Under the pieces are notes generated by a model, which was given only the letters and a program-made list of their open reading frames with translations, made no database searches and had not been told where the DNA came from. Positions 34,964-44,405 of a DNA stretch of 64,000 nucleotides are shown here, piece by piece. Origin of the DNA: an uncultured Prevotellaceae bacterium (GTDB taxonomy: Bacteria; Bacteroidota; Bacteroidia; Bacteroidales; Bacteroidaceae); contig ONCH01000015.1 of the NCBI GenBank assembly GCA_900316265.1, forward strand, positions 1-64,000, written 5' to 3'. Every line of letters begins with the position of its first letter. Positions within the stretch are counted from its first letter, which is position 1. The position numbers were made by a program, and so were the translations under genes.

Positions 34964-36189
34964 AAGAGGAGCAGATACTAGTCCGCATCACAGGACAAGA
35001 CCGTCCAGGACTGACAGCAGCCGTGATGGGCATTTTGGCTAAGTATGATGCCCAAGTGCTCGATATCGGTCAGGCCGACATCCACAGTACCCTATCACTC
35101 GGTATTCTGATTCGCATGGATGAAATGAAATCAGGACTGGCTATGAAAGAATTGTTGTTCAAGGCCACAGAACTGGGGGTTAACATCGGTTTCGCGCCTA
35201 TCAGTGACGATGAATATGAAGACTGGGTAGGCCATCAGGGCAAAAACCGTTACATTCTCATGGTATTAGGACGACAGTTGGAAGCCCGTCAGATAGAGGC
35301 TGCTACGCGCATTTTGGCTGACCAAGGTTTGAACATCGACAGCATCCTGCGACTGACAGGACGTAAGAGCATCAAACAGCTCGACAAGCACACCCGTGCC
35401 TGCATTCAATTCTCGCTGCGTGGCGAACCCATCAATCGTCAGGAGATGCAATCAAAACTGATGAAGCTATCGCAACAGATGGAGATTGATTTCTCTTTCC
35501 AGAGAGACGATATGTTCCGCCGTATGCGCCGCCTCATCTGCTTCGACATGGACTCTACACTCATCCAAACGGAGTGTATCGATGAACTAGCTGAGCGCAA
35601 CGGTGTCGGTGCTGAAGTTCGTGCCATCACCGAGAGTGCCATGCGTGGCGAAATAGATTTCAAAGAGAGTTTCACCCGTCGTGTGGCTCTGCTTAAAGGC
35701 TTGGATGTCAGCGTTATGCAAGACATTGCCGAGCACCTGCCCATTACTGAGGGGGTTGATCGACTGATGAATATCCTCAAGACCTGCGGTTATAAGATTG
35801 CCATCCTCAGTGGTGGATTTACTTATTTTGGTGAATACCTGCAGCGCCGCTACGGTATAGATTACGTTTACGCCAACGAGCTGGAGGTAGGCGAAGACGG
35901 CAAATTGACTGGCCGTTATGTCGGTGAGATTGTTGATGGACACCGCAAGGCAGAGTTACTGAAGCTTATCGCACAAGTCGAGAAGGTTAACCTCGCGCAG
36001 ACCATTGCTGTGGGCGACGGTGCTAACGACCTACCCATGATTAGCGAAGCCGGACTGGGCATAGCCTTCCACGCCAAACCCCGCGTGGTGGCTAATGCCA
36101 AACAGAGCATCAATACCATAGGACTGGATGGTGTACTTTACTTCTTGGGATTTAAAGACAGTTATTTAGGAGAACAAGGAAAATTATAA
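34960..36189 (+). CDS. serB: Phosphoserine phosphatase with N-terminal ACT domains
   Basis: 409 residues. Two ACT-like domains (about 1-180; [23 protein letters not shown] and [25 protein letters not shown]) precede the HAD phosphatase domain. Motif I is [12 protein letters not shown] (Asp196 nucleophile, Asp198), motif [12 protein letters not shown], and motif [23 protein letters not shown]. It catalyses the last step of serine synthesis. The ACT domains suggest amino-acid feedback control. It sits in a plus-strand series with DPP IV, purD and membrane genes with short gaps; no separate promoter is seen. Confidence 0.96.
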   Translation: MKEEQILVRITGQDRPGLTAAVMGILAKYDAQVLDIGQADIHSTLSLGILIRMDEMKSGLAMKELLFKATELGVNIGFAPISDDEYEDWVGHQGKNRYILMVLGRQLEARQIEAATRILADQGLNIDSILRLTGRKSIKQLDKHTRACIQFSLRGEPINRQEMQSKLMKLSQQMEIDFSFQRDDMFRRMRRLICFDMDSTLIQTECIDELAERNGVGAEVRAITESAMRGEIDFKESFTRRVALLKGLDVSVMQDIAEHLPITEGVDRLMNILKTCGYKIAILSGGFTYFGEYLQRRYGIDYVYANELEVGEDGKLTGRYVGEIVDGHRKAELLKLIAQVEKVNLAQTIAVGDGANDLPMISEAGLGIAFHAKPRVVANAKQSINTIGLDGVLYFLGFKDSYLGEQGKL

Positions 36190-36194
36190 AAATT

Positions 36195-37481
36195 ATGAGA
36201 ATACTACTTTTAGGCAGTGGCGGCCGTGAGCACGCCCTGGCATGGAAGATTGCACAGAGTGAGAAATGTGAGAAACTGTATATCGCACCAGGCAACGGTG
36301 GTACAGGCAACTGCGGTGAGAACGTCAATATGAAGGCTGATGACTTCGAAGCCATCAAGCAGTTCTGTATCGACAAAGCCATCGACATGGTAGTGGTTGG
36401 TCCGGAAGACCCACTGGTTAAAGGCATCTACGACGACTTGAAAGCCGACGAGCGTACGAAGAACATTCCCGTCATCGGTCCGTCAAAGGCTGGTGCCGTA
36501 CTGGAAGGCTCCAAGGATTTCGCCAAAGCCTTCATGGTACGTCACAATATTCCTACTGCACGCTACGAAACTTTTGACGGTGAACATGTGCAGGAAGGAT
36601 TAGCCTTCCTGGATACCCTCCAAGCTCCCTATGTACTGAAAGCCGACGGTCTGTGTGCTGGTAAAGGTGTTCTCATCCTACCTACCCTCGAGGAGGCCAA
36701 GAAGGAACTCAAAGAAATGCTGGGCGGTATGTTTGGCAATGCTAGCAGCCGTGTTGTCATTGAGGAATTCATGAGCGGAATCGAGTGTTCTGTCTTTGTA
36801 CTGACCGATGGTGAGCACTATCAGATACTCCCTGAGGCCAAGGATTATAAGCGAATCGGCGAGCACGACACCGGTCTGAACACCGGTGGTATGGGTTCTG
36901 TCAGTCCCGTACCCTTTGCAACCAAGGAGTGGATGAAGAAGGTAGAAGACCGCATCATCCGTCCTACTGTAGAGGGTCTGAAAACCGATGGCATCGACTA
37001 TAAGGGTTTCATCTTCTTTGGTCTAATCAACAGAACAAACACCCCTACTGGCGAACCAGAACCATACGTCATCGAGTATAACTGTCGTATGGGCGACCCA
37101 GAGACCGAGAGTGTTATGCTACGTTTGAAATCAGACATCGTCGATCTTTTTGAAGGTGTTGCAGCCGGTAACCTTGACCAGCATGCAATTACATTCGACG
37201 AACGTGCTGCTGTCTGCGTCATGTTGGTCAGCGGTGGTTATCCAGAGGCATACAAGAAAGGTTATCCCATTACTGGTATTGAGAATGTTGAAGGTAGCAT
37301 TGTCTTCCATGCAGGAACAGCATTGAAAGATGGTCAGATTGTCACCAACGGTGGTCGTGTCATTGCCGTTTCTTCCTATGGAGTCAACAAAGAAGAGGCT
37401 CTCAAGAAATCTTTCACCGAAGCTCAGAAGATACAATTCACTGACAAGTACTTCCGTCGCGACATCGGAGCAGACCTATAA
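36195..37481 (+). CDS. purD: Phosphoribosylamine-glycine ligase
   Basis: 428 residues, full length. The enzyme condenses phosphoribosylamine and glycine with ATP in purine synthesis. N-terminal [25 protein letters not shown]-grasp blocks [33 protein letters not shown] and the signature [12 protein letters not shown], plus the metal-binding [16 protein letters not shown] are all present. Five bases after serB; the grouping of serine and purine (glycine-using) synthesis in one transcript makes metabolic sense. Confidence 0.97.
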   Translation: MRILLLGSGGREHALAWKIAQSEKCEKLYIAPGNGGTGNCGENVNMKADDFEAIKQFCIDKAIDMVVVGPEDPLVKGIYDDLKADERTKNIPVIGPSKAGAVLEGSKDFAKAFMVRHNIPTARYETFDGEHVQEGLAFLDTLQAPYVLKADGLCAGKGVLILPTLEEAKKELKEMLGGMFGNASSRVVIEEFMSGIECSVFVLTDGEHYQILPEAKDYKRIGEHDTGLNTGGMGSVSPVPFATKEWMKKVEDRIIRPTVEGLKTDGIDYKGFIFFGLINRTNTPTGEPEPYVIEYNCRMGDPETESVMLRLKSDIVDLFEGVAAGNLDQHAITFDERAAVCVMLVSGGYPEAYKKGYPITGIENVEGSIVFHAGTALKDGQIVTNGGRVIAVSSYGVNKEEALKKSFTEAQKIQFTDKYFRRDIGADL

Positions 37482-37497
37482 GAATGCATAATTAATA

Positions 37498-38439
37498 GTG
37501 AGAAAGCTACTGCAGAATAGGATTGCGGAAAGCAAGATGACCATGCCCGCCACCATCGCATATGCTTTGGCGGTGTGGTTATTGTGTGGTGTACTGTCAA
37601 ACCATTGGTGGTGGCAGATAGGATGCTTTGCCGTCACCACCTATTTAATGGTGCAACTGAACAACGCCAATGTCCTAATACGTATCTTCTCACGTATGGT
37701 GAGCAGTTCATTTCTGGCATTGTCGTGTGCTTCATGCTTTCTCTTCCCATTCTTGCGCGAAGCTGTAATGATTACTTGCTTGACAGCCTTCACCCTACTA
37801 TTCTTCTACACTTATCAGGATAAGAAAGCGGTAGGATTCACATACTATGCCTTCCTTTTCTATGGAGTGGCATCGATAGCTTATGTCCACGTGCTCTTCT
37901 TTTTACCACTCATTTGGGTAATGATGATTACCAATACCATGTCTATATCATGGCGCACAGGGACTGCATCACTCTTAGGATTATTGACTCCCTACTGGTT
38001 TGGTTGCATCTGGCTGCTTTACAGGCAGGATTATTCACTACTCACAGAACACTTTACAGCACTGGCTGTCTTCGACGAGCCATTCAACCTCTACGGTATC
38101 ACTGACAGTCAGAAAGCCACGCTAGCACTTATCATTCTGATGGCTGTAATTGGCACTATACACTTCATACGCAAGAACTACCTTGACAAAATACGAGTCC
38201 GCATGTTCTACGGTTTCTTCATTTGGATGGACTTGGCAGCTTTGGCATTCCTATTGCTGCAACCACAGCATTTCAATGCCATGCTACTCATTATGATACT
38301 GAACACCTCTCCGTTGATAGCTCATTTCATAGCACTGACATCGACAAAGATCACCAACATCGTCTTTCTGGTACTTTGCTTTGCAACATTACTGCTGACA
38401 GTTTATAATATATGGAATTCATCATTTCTCTACTCATAA
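37498..38439 (+). CDS. Polytopic membrane protein of unknown function
   Basis: 313 residues with about nine or ten hydrophobic helices and little else (for example LLCGVLSNHWWWQIGCFAVTTYLMVQLNNANVLIRIFSRM and VSSSFLALSCASCFLFPF). The stretch LNNANVLIRIFSRMVSSSF and GVASIAYVHVLFFLPLIWVMM may be family landmarks, but I do not recognise the family by name. GTG start at 37498, 16 bases after purD. Its 3' end overlaps the following VTT-domain gene by 28 bases. In related genomes similar proteins sit beside purD and a DUF2723 gene (from memory, not checked), which hints at envelope or glycan work. Confidence 0.75.
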   Translation: MRKLLQNRIAESKMTMPATIAYALAVWLLCGVLSNHWWWQIGCFAVTTYLMVQLNNANVLIRIFSRMVSSSFLALSCASCFLFPFLREAVMITCLTAFTLLFFYTYQDKKAVGFTYYAFLFYGVASIAYVHVLFFLPLIWVMMITNTMSISWRTGTASLLGLLTPYWFGCIWLLYRQDYSLLTEHFTALAVFDEPFNLYGITDSQKATLALIILMAVIGTIHFIRKNYLDKIRVRMFYGFFIWMDLAALAFLLLQPQHFNAMLLIMILNTSPLIAHFIALTSTKITNIVFLVLCFATLLLTVYNIWNSSFLYS

Positions 38440-38864
38440 GCTACGGTTATTGGGGAATGCTTATCACGGCCTTTATTGCCGGTTCTTTCTTTCCCTTTTC
38501 CAGCGAGGCGGTGATGACGGGACTGCTGGCTGCCGGTCTGGATCCTTGGGGACTAATTATATATGGCACCATTGGCAATGTGGCAGGCGGAATGTTCAAC
38601 TACTTCGTTGGACGCATGGGTAAGCTGGAGTGGATAGAGAAATACCTGCACGTCAAGCAACAAGACCTAGACAAGGCTACTCGTTTTATGGGCGGTCACG
38701 GCGCATGGATGGGATTCTTTGCCTTTGTACCTCTGCTGGGTTCAGCCATCACCATCGTCTTAGGACTGATGCGTGCCAATATTCCTATCTCGTTGACCAG
38801 TATCGCACTTGGTAAATTCCTACGCTACGTGGTACTTATTTATGGTGCACAGCTTCTCATCTGA
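38412..38864 (+). CDS. Small VTT (DedA/YqaA-like) membrane protein
   Basis: 150 residues with the VTT/SNARE-associated fold: a re-entrant first segment (MLITAFIAGSFFPFSSEAVMTGLLAAG), GTIGNVAGGMFNYFVGRMGK, and the second re-entrant block with the conserved GHGAWMGFFAFVPLLGSAITIVLGLMRAN. Members of this superfamily transport or scramble lipids such as undecaprenyl phosphate or phospholipids. The short length and layout match the YqaA subgroup. Translation is coupled to the upstream membrane protein by a 28-base overlap. Confidence 0.87.
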   Translation: MEFIISLLISYGYWGMLITAFIAGSFFPFSSEAVMTGLLAAGLDPWGLIIYGTIGNVAGGMFNYFVGRMGKLEWIEKYLHVKQQDLDKATRFMGGHGAWMGFFAFVPLLGSAITIVLGLMRANIPISLTSIALGKFLRYVVLIYGAQLLI

Positions 38865-38925
38865 TAAATTCCCTTAATTTCCCCAAATTTCTTTCCTAAA
38901 ATTCTCCATTTTCAATTATAAGTAT

Positions 38926-38933
38926 TACCTTTG
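38926..38933 (+). promoter_or_regulatory. -7 box of the DUF2723 gene
   Basis: TACCTTTG, 32 bases before the ATG at 38966; no TTTG at 19-20 bp upstream. Confidence 0.6.
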
Positions 38934-38965
38934 CAGGTTAGAATAGAAAATCAATAGACCAAATA

Positions 38966-41900
38966 ATGAAACAATTCAGAATCGTGGACAACATCATGGG
39001 CTGGCTGGCCTTTGCCATTGCCGCCATCGTGTATTGTTCCACCGTCGAACCGACTGCATCGTTCTGGGACTGTCCGGAATTCATTTCTACAGGTTATAAA
39101 CTGGAAATCGGTCACCCCCCCGGGGCACCGTTCTTCATGCTCACAGCCAATCTGTTCTCTCAGTTTGCCAGCGACCCCTCACAGGTAGCACTTATGGTGA
39201 ACATGATGAGTGCATTATTGTCGGCTGCAACCATCCTATTCCTATACTGGACCATTAGCCACTTGGTGCGCCGTCTGCTCATCAAGCAGGAGGACTTCCG
39301 CAATGCCACGACGCTGAAAGATATCCCTATGTACAAATGGATAGCTATCGAGGCATCAGCAATGGTGGGTGCCCTCATCTACACTTTCAGTGATACTTTC
39401 TGGTTCTCGGCTGTAGAGGGTGAGGTATATGCCTACTCATCGGCTTTCACCGCAGTTGTTTTCTGGCTGATTCTGAAATGGGAAGACCAGGCTGACCAGC
39501 CCCATGCAGACCGCTGGCTGGTACTCATCATGTATATGACAGGCCTCTCTATCGGTGTTCACCTGCTGAACCTGCTGTGTCTACCTGCCATCGTACTGGT
39601 TTATTACTATTGCAAATTCCCCATCGACGACCCCAAGCGCGACCTGAAAGGTTCACTCATCGCCCTGTTCATCTCGGTAGTCATTCTGGCTGCTGTGCTT
39701 TATGGTGTAGTACCTGGCATCGTACAAGTTGGCGGCTGGTTCGAGTTATTCTTTGTCAACGTATTGGGTTGTCCGTTTAACACAGGTGAGATTGTCTATA
39801 TCTTCCTTCTCGTAGCCACCATCATCTGGGCAATCTACGAGACCTACAACGACAAGGCTCCTAAGCGTCAGAACGCTGCCTTCCTATTGGCTGTCGCCAT
39901 GTTGGGTATTCCGTTCTACGGACACGGCTATTCAGCTGCCATTATTGGTATCGTGGTACTCATTATCATGTGGTTCATCCTCGGTTACCAGATTAAAGTC
40001 AGTGGCCAAAAAGCCAAAGCCCTCGTTAGTGCTCGTATCAAGAACACGTCATTACTCTGCATGCTGATGCTGATGATTGGTTACTCGTCATACGCCCTCA
40101 TCGTGATTCGTTCATCCGCTAACCCGCCAATGGACCAGAACTCACCAGAGGATATCTTCACCTTGGGTGAATACCTAGGTCGTGAGCAGTATGGTCAACG
40201 TCCGTTATTCTATGGTCCTGCCTACACCTCACAGGTGGCTTTGGAGAAAGACGGAGAATACTGTAAGCCCGTCATGAAGAAGGGCGATCCCGTTTGGCAG
40301 CGTAAGGAGAAGGCCTCACCCGACGAGAAGGATGAGTACTTCGTAGTACGTACGAAGGACGAGTACCAGTATGCACAGAACATGTTGTTCCCACGCATGT
40401 ACAGTTCCGCCCATCGTGGCAACTATGAGAGTTGGATGGGTGAAATCAGTGGTCGTGAGGAGATGTACGACCGCTGTGGCGAGATGATTAGCGTCAAGAT
40501 GCCCTCACAGTTTGAGAATCTGCGTTTCTTCATCTCTTACCAGTGCAACTGGATGTACTGGCGCTATTTCATGTGGAACTTTGCTGGCCGACAGAACGAC
40601 TTGCAGGGTAATGGAGAGTTGGAACACGGCAACTGGCTGTCAGGTTTCGACTGGTTCGATAACTGGCGTCTGGGCGACCAGAGCAAGCTGCCCGACGAGC
40701 TGAAAGAGAACAAAGGACACAATGTCTTCTATTGCCTGCCACTCATTCTAGGTCTTATTGGACTCTTCTGGCAGTCATTAGGGAAGCACCATAATAACAG
40801 CAAGGACCAGACAGGTATTCGTCAGTTCTGGGTAGTCTTCTTCCTATTCTTCATGACAGGTCTTGCCATCGTTATTTACCTGAACCAGACACCTTCACAG
40901 CCTCGTGAGCGTGACTACGCATACGCTGGTTCATTCTATGCCTACGCTATATGGTGCGGTATTGGTGTTGCTGGCATCATCGAGCTGCTGAAGGAAAGAA
41001 TTAAGCGCATCAGTGCTGTCGCTATAGCATCTATTGCATCTATTGCTTGTTTAGCCGTTCCTGTTCAGATGGCAACTCAGACATGGGATGACCACGATCG
41101 CTCAGGTCGTTATACCTGCCGTGACTTCGGACAGAATTACTTGATGACATTGCAGGATAAAGGCAATCCTATTATCTTTACCAATGGTGACAACGACACC
41201 TTCCCCTTGTGGTACAATCAGGATGTGGAGGGTGTGCGCACCGATACCCGTGTGTGCAACCTGAGCTACCTGCAGACCGACTGGTACATTGACCAGATGC
41301 GTCGACCTGCCTACGATTCGCCTAGTGTACCCATCTCGTGGGAGCGCATCGAGTACTGCGCAGGTACGAATGAGTATGTCTCTATTGAACCGGGCATGAA
41401 AGAGGCCGTACTCGACCACTACCGTCAGCATCCTGATGAGGCCCGTCAGCAGTTTGGTGAGGACCCCTTCGAACTGAAGAACATTTTGAAGTACTGGGTA
41501 CGTTCCAAGAACGCTGACCTGCACCTAATTCCTACTGACACCATCTATATGACCATCGATAAGGAGGCCGTACGCCGTAGTGGTATGCTGATGGCAACTG
41601 ACTCCATCCCTGATAAGATGGTTATCTCTCTGAAAGGCAAGCGTGCGCTATACAAGGGTGACCTCATGATTTTGGAGATGCTGGCTCAGTGCAACTGGGA
41701 GCGTCCTATCTATGTGGCCGTTTCTGTTGGCGACGACAACTACATCAACCTAGGTGACAATGTGATTACCGAGGGTTTGGCCTACCGCATCACGCCATTC
41801 ACGACGACCCACGAGGGCAGACCCATCCCTGGCGTTAAGAACTTCGATACGGAGAAGACGTACGACAATGTGATGCATCGCTTTAAGTTCGGTGGTATCG

Positions 41901-42376
41901 ACAAGCCCGGCATCTATCTTGACGAGACGGTCATGCGCATGTGCTATACCCATCGTCGCACGATGTCAAAGCTAGCTCTTGAACTGATGTACGAAGGCAA
42001 GGAGAAGAAGGCTGAAGAGGTACTGCGATATACTGAAAAGATGATTCCCTCGTTCAATGTTGCTCACAACTACAGTTCCGGCTCACTTGATATGGCTCGC
42101 ACATGGGCTTCGCTGGGTAACAAGAAGGAAGCGTTGAACATCATCAACAAGATGTGGAAAAACTCCGTGCAGTATATGAAGTGGTTCTGCTCACTGGAGC
42201 AATACCGTTTCGATGCTGCGAAGCACGACTGCCTCGTAAACTTCTACATCCTCGAGCAGTTAGCATCACTCACTGAGATTGTTGACCAGACAACTTACGA
42301 CAAGCAGATGAAGGAACTCTCGCTTCTCGGCAATATCTTCGAGCAGCGCGGTGGCAAACTATATGGTGACGAATAA
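38966..42376 (+). CDS. DUF2723 protein O-mannosyltransferase-like membrane protein
   Basis: 1136 residues. The N-terminal half has about a dozen membrane helices and the family block VEPTASFWDCPEFISTGYKLEIGHPPGAPFFML, whose acidic residues correspond to the catalytic loop of GT-C glycosyltransferases (TMEM260/PMT-like). Further blocks are FWFSAVEGEVYAYSS and NQTPSQPRERDYAYAGSFYAYAIW. The C-terminal soluble region ends in helical-repeat-like sequence (TMSKLALELMYEGKEKKAEEVLRYTEKMIP). It probably transfers sugar from a lipid carrier to exported proteins in the periplasm, in line with the general O-glycosylation known in Bacteroidetes. Stop and next start overlap (TAATG), tying it to the polysaccharide deacetylase. 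Confidence 0.88.
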   Translation: MKQFRIVDNIMGWLAFAIAAIVYCSTVEPTASFWDCPEFISTGYKLEIGHPPGAPFFMLTANLFSQFASDPSQVALMVNMMSALLSAATILFLYWTISHLVRRLLIKQEDFRNATTLKDIPMYKWIAIEASAMVGALIYTFSDTFWFSAVEGEVYAYSSAFTAVVFWLILKWEDQADQPHADRWLVLIMYMTGLSIGVHLLNLLCLPAIVLVYYYCKFPIDDPKRDLKGSLIALFISVVILAAVLYGVVPGIVQVGGWFELFFVNVLGCPFNTGEIVYIFLLVATIIWAIYETYNDKAPKRQNAAFLLAVAMLGIPFYGHGYSAAIIGIVVLIIMWFILGYQIKVSGQKAKALVSARIKNTSLLCMLMLMIGYSSYALIVIRSSANPPMDQNSPEDIFTLGEYLGREQYGQRPLFYGPAYTSQVALEKDGEYCKPVMKKGDPVWQRKEKASPDEKDEYFVVRTKDEYQYAQNMLFPRMYSSAHRGNYESWMGEISGREEMYDRCGEMISVKMPSQFENLRFFISYQCNWMYWRYFMWNFAGRQNDLQGNGELEHGNWLSGFDWFDNWRLGDQSKLPDELKENKGHNVFYCLPLILGLIGLFWQSLGKHHNNSKDQTGIRQFWVVFFLFFMTGLAIVIYLNQTPSQPRERDYAYAGSFYAYAIWCGIGVAGIIELLKERIKRISAVAIASIASIACLAVPVQMATQTWDDHDRSGRYTCRDFGQNYLMTLQDKGNPIIFTNGDNDTFPLWYNQDVEGVRTDTRVCNLSYLQTDWYIDQMRRPAYDSPSVPISWERIEYCAGTNEYVSIEPGMKEAVLDHYRQHPDEARQQFGEDPFELKNILKYWVRSKNADLHLIPTDTIYMTIDKEAVRRSGMLMATDSIPDKMVISLKGKRALYKGDLMILEMLAQCNWERPIYVAVSVGDDNYINLGDNVITEGLAYRITPFTTTHEGRPIPGVKNFDTEKTYDNVMHRFKFGGIDKPGIYLDETVMRMCYTHRRTMSKLALELMYEGKEKKAEEVLRYTEKMIPSFNVAHNYSSGSLDMARTWASLGNKKEALNIINKMWKNSVQYMKWFCSLEQYRFDAAKHDCLVNFYILEQLASLTEIVDQTTYDKQMKELSLLGNIFEQRGGKLYGDE

Positions 42377-42987
42377 TGTTTATTGAGCAACCATCCAAAT
42401 GGCTGCGCTGGATGTACCCGAAGGCACTCTGGCGTATGGACCCACAGGAGAAGGCCGTCTATCTGACCTTCGACGACGGGCCCATCCCTGAGGCTACACC
42501 CTTCATTCTTGATACACTGGCAAAGTATGGCATTAAGGCCACCTTCTTTATGGTGGGTGATAACGCCCGCAAGTACCCTGAACTGCACCAGCGCGTCGTT
42601 GACGAGGGACATCGAATCGGCAACCATACGCACAACCACATGGGTGGCTTACGCCATTCTGTCCACGAGTATAGCTACAATGTGGAGAAAGCCAACGCCT
42701 ATTTGCATACCAACTTGGTACGTCCGCCTCATGGCTGGATGCGTCACGATCAGTATGCGTGGCTCAGTCGTAAATTCAAGATTGTCATGTGGGACCTCGT
42801 GACGCGTGACTACTCCAAATGGCTCACAGCTACTGACGTACTCAACAACGTGAAGCGCTATGCCCGCAACGGCAGCATCATCACCTTCCACGATTCGCTG
42901 AAAAGCATTGAGAAGTTGCGCATCGCTCTGCCTGCCGCCATCGAATGGTTATTGGCTGAGGGCTACGCTTTCAAAATCTTCGAGTAA
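42376..42987 (+). CDS. Polysaccharide deacetylase (CE4/NodB family)
   Basis: 203 residues forming a single NodB domain. Motif 1 TFDDGP, motif 2 HTHNH (metal-binding His), motif 3 RPPHGWMR, motif 4 WDLVTRDYSKW and motif 5 IITFHDS are all present, so the enzyme should be active in removing acetyl groups from a glycan or peptidoglycan. No signal peptide is evident, so it may act in the cytoplasm or on a membrane-bound lipid-linked sugar. It overlaps the DUF2723 gene by one base, suggesting action in the same glycosylation route. A strong terminator follows. Confidence 0.92.
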   Translation: MFIEQPSKWLRWMYPKALWRMDPQEKAVYLTFDDGPIPEATPFILDTLAKYGIKATFFMVGDNARKYPELHQRVVDEGHRIGNHTHNHMGGLRHSVHEYSYNVEKANAYLHTNLVRPPHGWMRHDQYAWLSRKFKIVMWDLVTRDYSKWLTATDVLNNVKRYARNGSIITFHDSLKSIEKLRIALPAAIEWLLAEGYAFKIFE

Positions 42988-43005
42988 TAACTGACTGTTA
43001 CATAT

Positions 43006-43041
43006 AATAATAGGTGGAACCCGCAGGCTCCACCTATTATT
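43006..43041. terminator. Bidirectional intrinsic terminator
   Basis: Perfect 13-bp arms (AATAATAGGTGGA and its complement) around a 10-base loop, AT-rich at both ends, between the convergent deacetylase and secreted-protein genes. Confidence 0.85.
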
Positions 43042-43062
43042 AATATATCAAGGTACGTACGA

Positions 43063-44265
43063 TTACTTCTGCAGTATCTTTTTACCGTTCTTAATCACAA
43101 TACCCTTGAAGTCTTTAGCGACCTTCTGGCCAGCAAGATTGTAAACAGCATCATCGTTAATCTTCACGTTAAGCATCTCGTTGATGCCAGTAGCACCACC
43201 ACGAGTAATTTTCAACAAGGTAACGCAAGTACCAGTGTTACCACTACGGCCAAAATACAGTTTTTCAGCAGCTTCAGTCAACGTATAAGTCTGCTCTACG
43301 GGATCACTTTCACTCGTTTTACCATTGATAAAGTTTTCAGTTGTCCAAAGAGCCTCAGTACTTGTTGGATCTGAACGGAAGGCTACAGCAGCGTTCTTTT
43401 CATCAGCATTATTATAAGCACCAGCAATAGTAATTACATCACCACTCTTGAAACCACCTTCAATCTCAATTTGTGCATAGTAATACTCAACACTCTCGGC
43501 ATATTTATATGACTTACCAAACTTAATACAATTAACGGCATCTGCGTTATTGTGGATCTTAACAGTAGCAAAAGCGACCTGAGATGCATCAGTAGTATTC
43601 AAGGTAATGCCGTCTTTTGATGCAGGATAGTTAATAGCGTCAGCAGGCTGGTCATCACCACCTTGTCCACCACCTTCTCCTTCCGAAACAGTGATTGATG
43701 CAAGATGATAACCTGCATTATTCTCCTCAATAGTGATGTCACCATCAGCAGTAACAATGAATTTGAAGTCTGCAAAGTTCTCTACATTGACCTGCTTACC
43801 TACAGCTGAAGAGGGGTTATTGGCGTCAGCAGTACAGTTATCAACAGCTGCAAACATACAACCATCATCATTTTTACCTGCAGCCTTGAACGTCACCTGC
43901 TGACCAGCTTTCAGACCAGTCACCTTAATACGTGAGGGCTTACCGTTAGCATAGAAGAAGTTGTCGAGCAGTCTGTAGAACTGAGCTTTCGCGCCACTGT
44001 TCTTATATTGGAACACGATAGGCTTACCTGTCAGTAGCAGATCTGACCAATTACTCTTGTCTTTCTTGGTGTAACTAATAGTCGCATAAGCCTTCCCAGC
44101 TTCTCCATAGCCACCATCACTATCTGTCCAATCAGCACCAACTTCGAAAGCATCACCAAGAGTAAAGTCTGAAACTGTTAAGCCACCTAAGTTGTACGTT
44201 TGCGCATTAACACCCATAGCCACTACAGCCATAGCAATAAGCGTAAAAATTTTCTTCATAAGCAT
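43063..44265 (-). CDS. Secreted protein of unknown function with sorting-type tail
   Basis: 400 residues. Signal peptide ends at GVNAQT. Two beta-rich halves follow, separated by a Gly/Gln/Asp linker (GEGGGQGGDDQP, about residue 205). The first half has ADWTDSDGGYGEAGKAYATISY and RIKVTGLKAGQQVTFKAAGKNDDG, the second FKSGDVITIAGAYNNADEKNAAVAFRSD. The end, VYNLAGQKVAKDFKGIVIKNGKKILQK, matches the short tail on two other secreted proteins in the window. I do not recognise the domains; carbohydrate-binding-like beta-sandwiches are possible. It has its own promoter and terminator. Confidence 0.75.
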   Translation of the reverse strand: MLMKKIFTLIAMAVVAMGVNAQTYNLGGLTVSDFTLGDAFEVGADWTDSDGGYGEAGKAYATISYTKKDKSNWSDLLLTGKPIVFQYKNSGAKAQFYRLLDNFFYANGKPSRIKVTGLKAGQQVTFKAAGKNDDGCMFAAVDNCTADANNPSSAVGKQVNVENFADFKFIVTADGDITIEENNAGYHLASITVSEGEGGGQGGDDQPADAINYPASKDGITLNTTDASQVAFATVKIHNNADAVNCIKFGKSYKYAESVEYYYAQIEIEGGFKSGDVITIAGAYNNADEKNAAVAFRSDPTSTEALWTTENFINGKTSESDPVEQTYTLTEAAEKLYFGRSGNTGTCVTLLKITRGGATGINEMLNVKINDDAVYNLAGQKVAKDFKGIVIKNGKKILQK

Positions 44266-44321
44266 TTTTGTTTTAGTTTATAAATTAATATTTGATTGTG
44301 TTCTGTAGTACAATTACGGCA

Positions 44322-44353
44322 CAAAGATAATTATTTAAACTGAAATTTCCAAA
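44322..44353 (-). promoter_or_regulatory. Promoter of the 400-residue secreted-protein gene
   Basis: Minus-strand TTTG (plus 44350-44353), 20 bp, TATCTTTG (plus 44322-44329), leader about 56 bases. Confidence 0.8.
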
Positions 44354-44405
44354 TAATTAGGTGCTTAATACGTTTCTATTCGTCGTAAAGGTTTACGTAA
44401 TGAGC

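Noticed and set aside
44384-44397. CGTAAA-GG-TTTACG palindrome as a LacI-type operator
   Set aside because: It resembles the operator at 27291 but lies just after the nrnA stop and away from the promoter boxes of the neighbouring gene; too weak to call.
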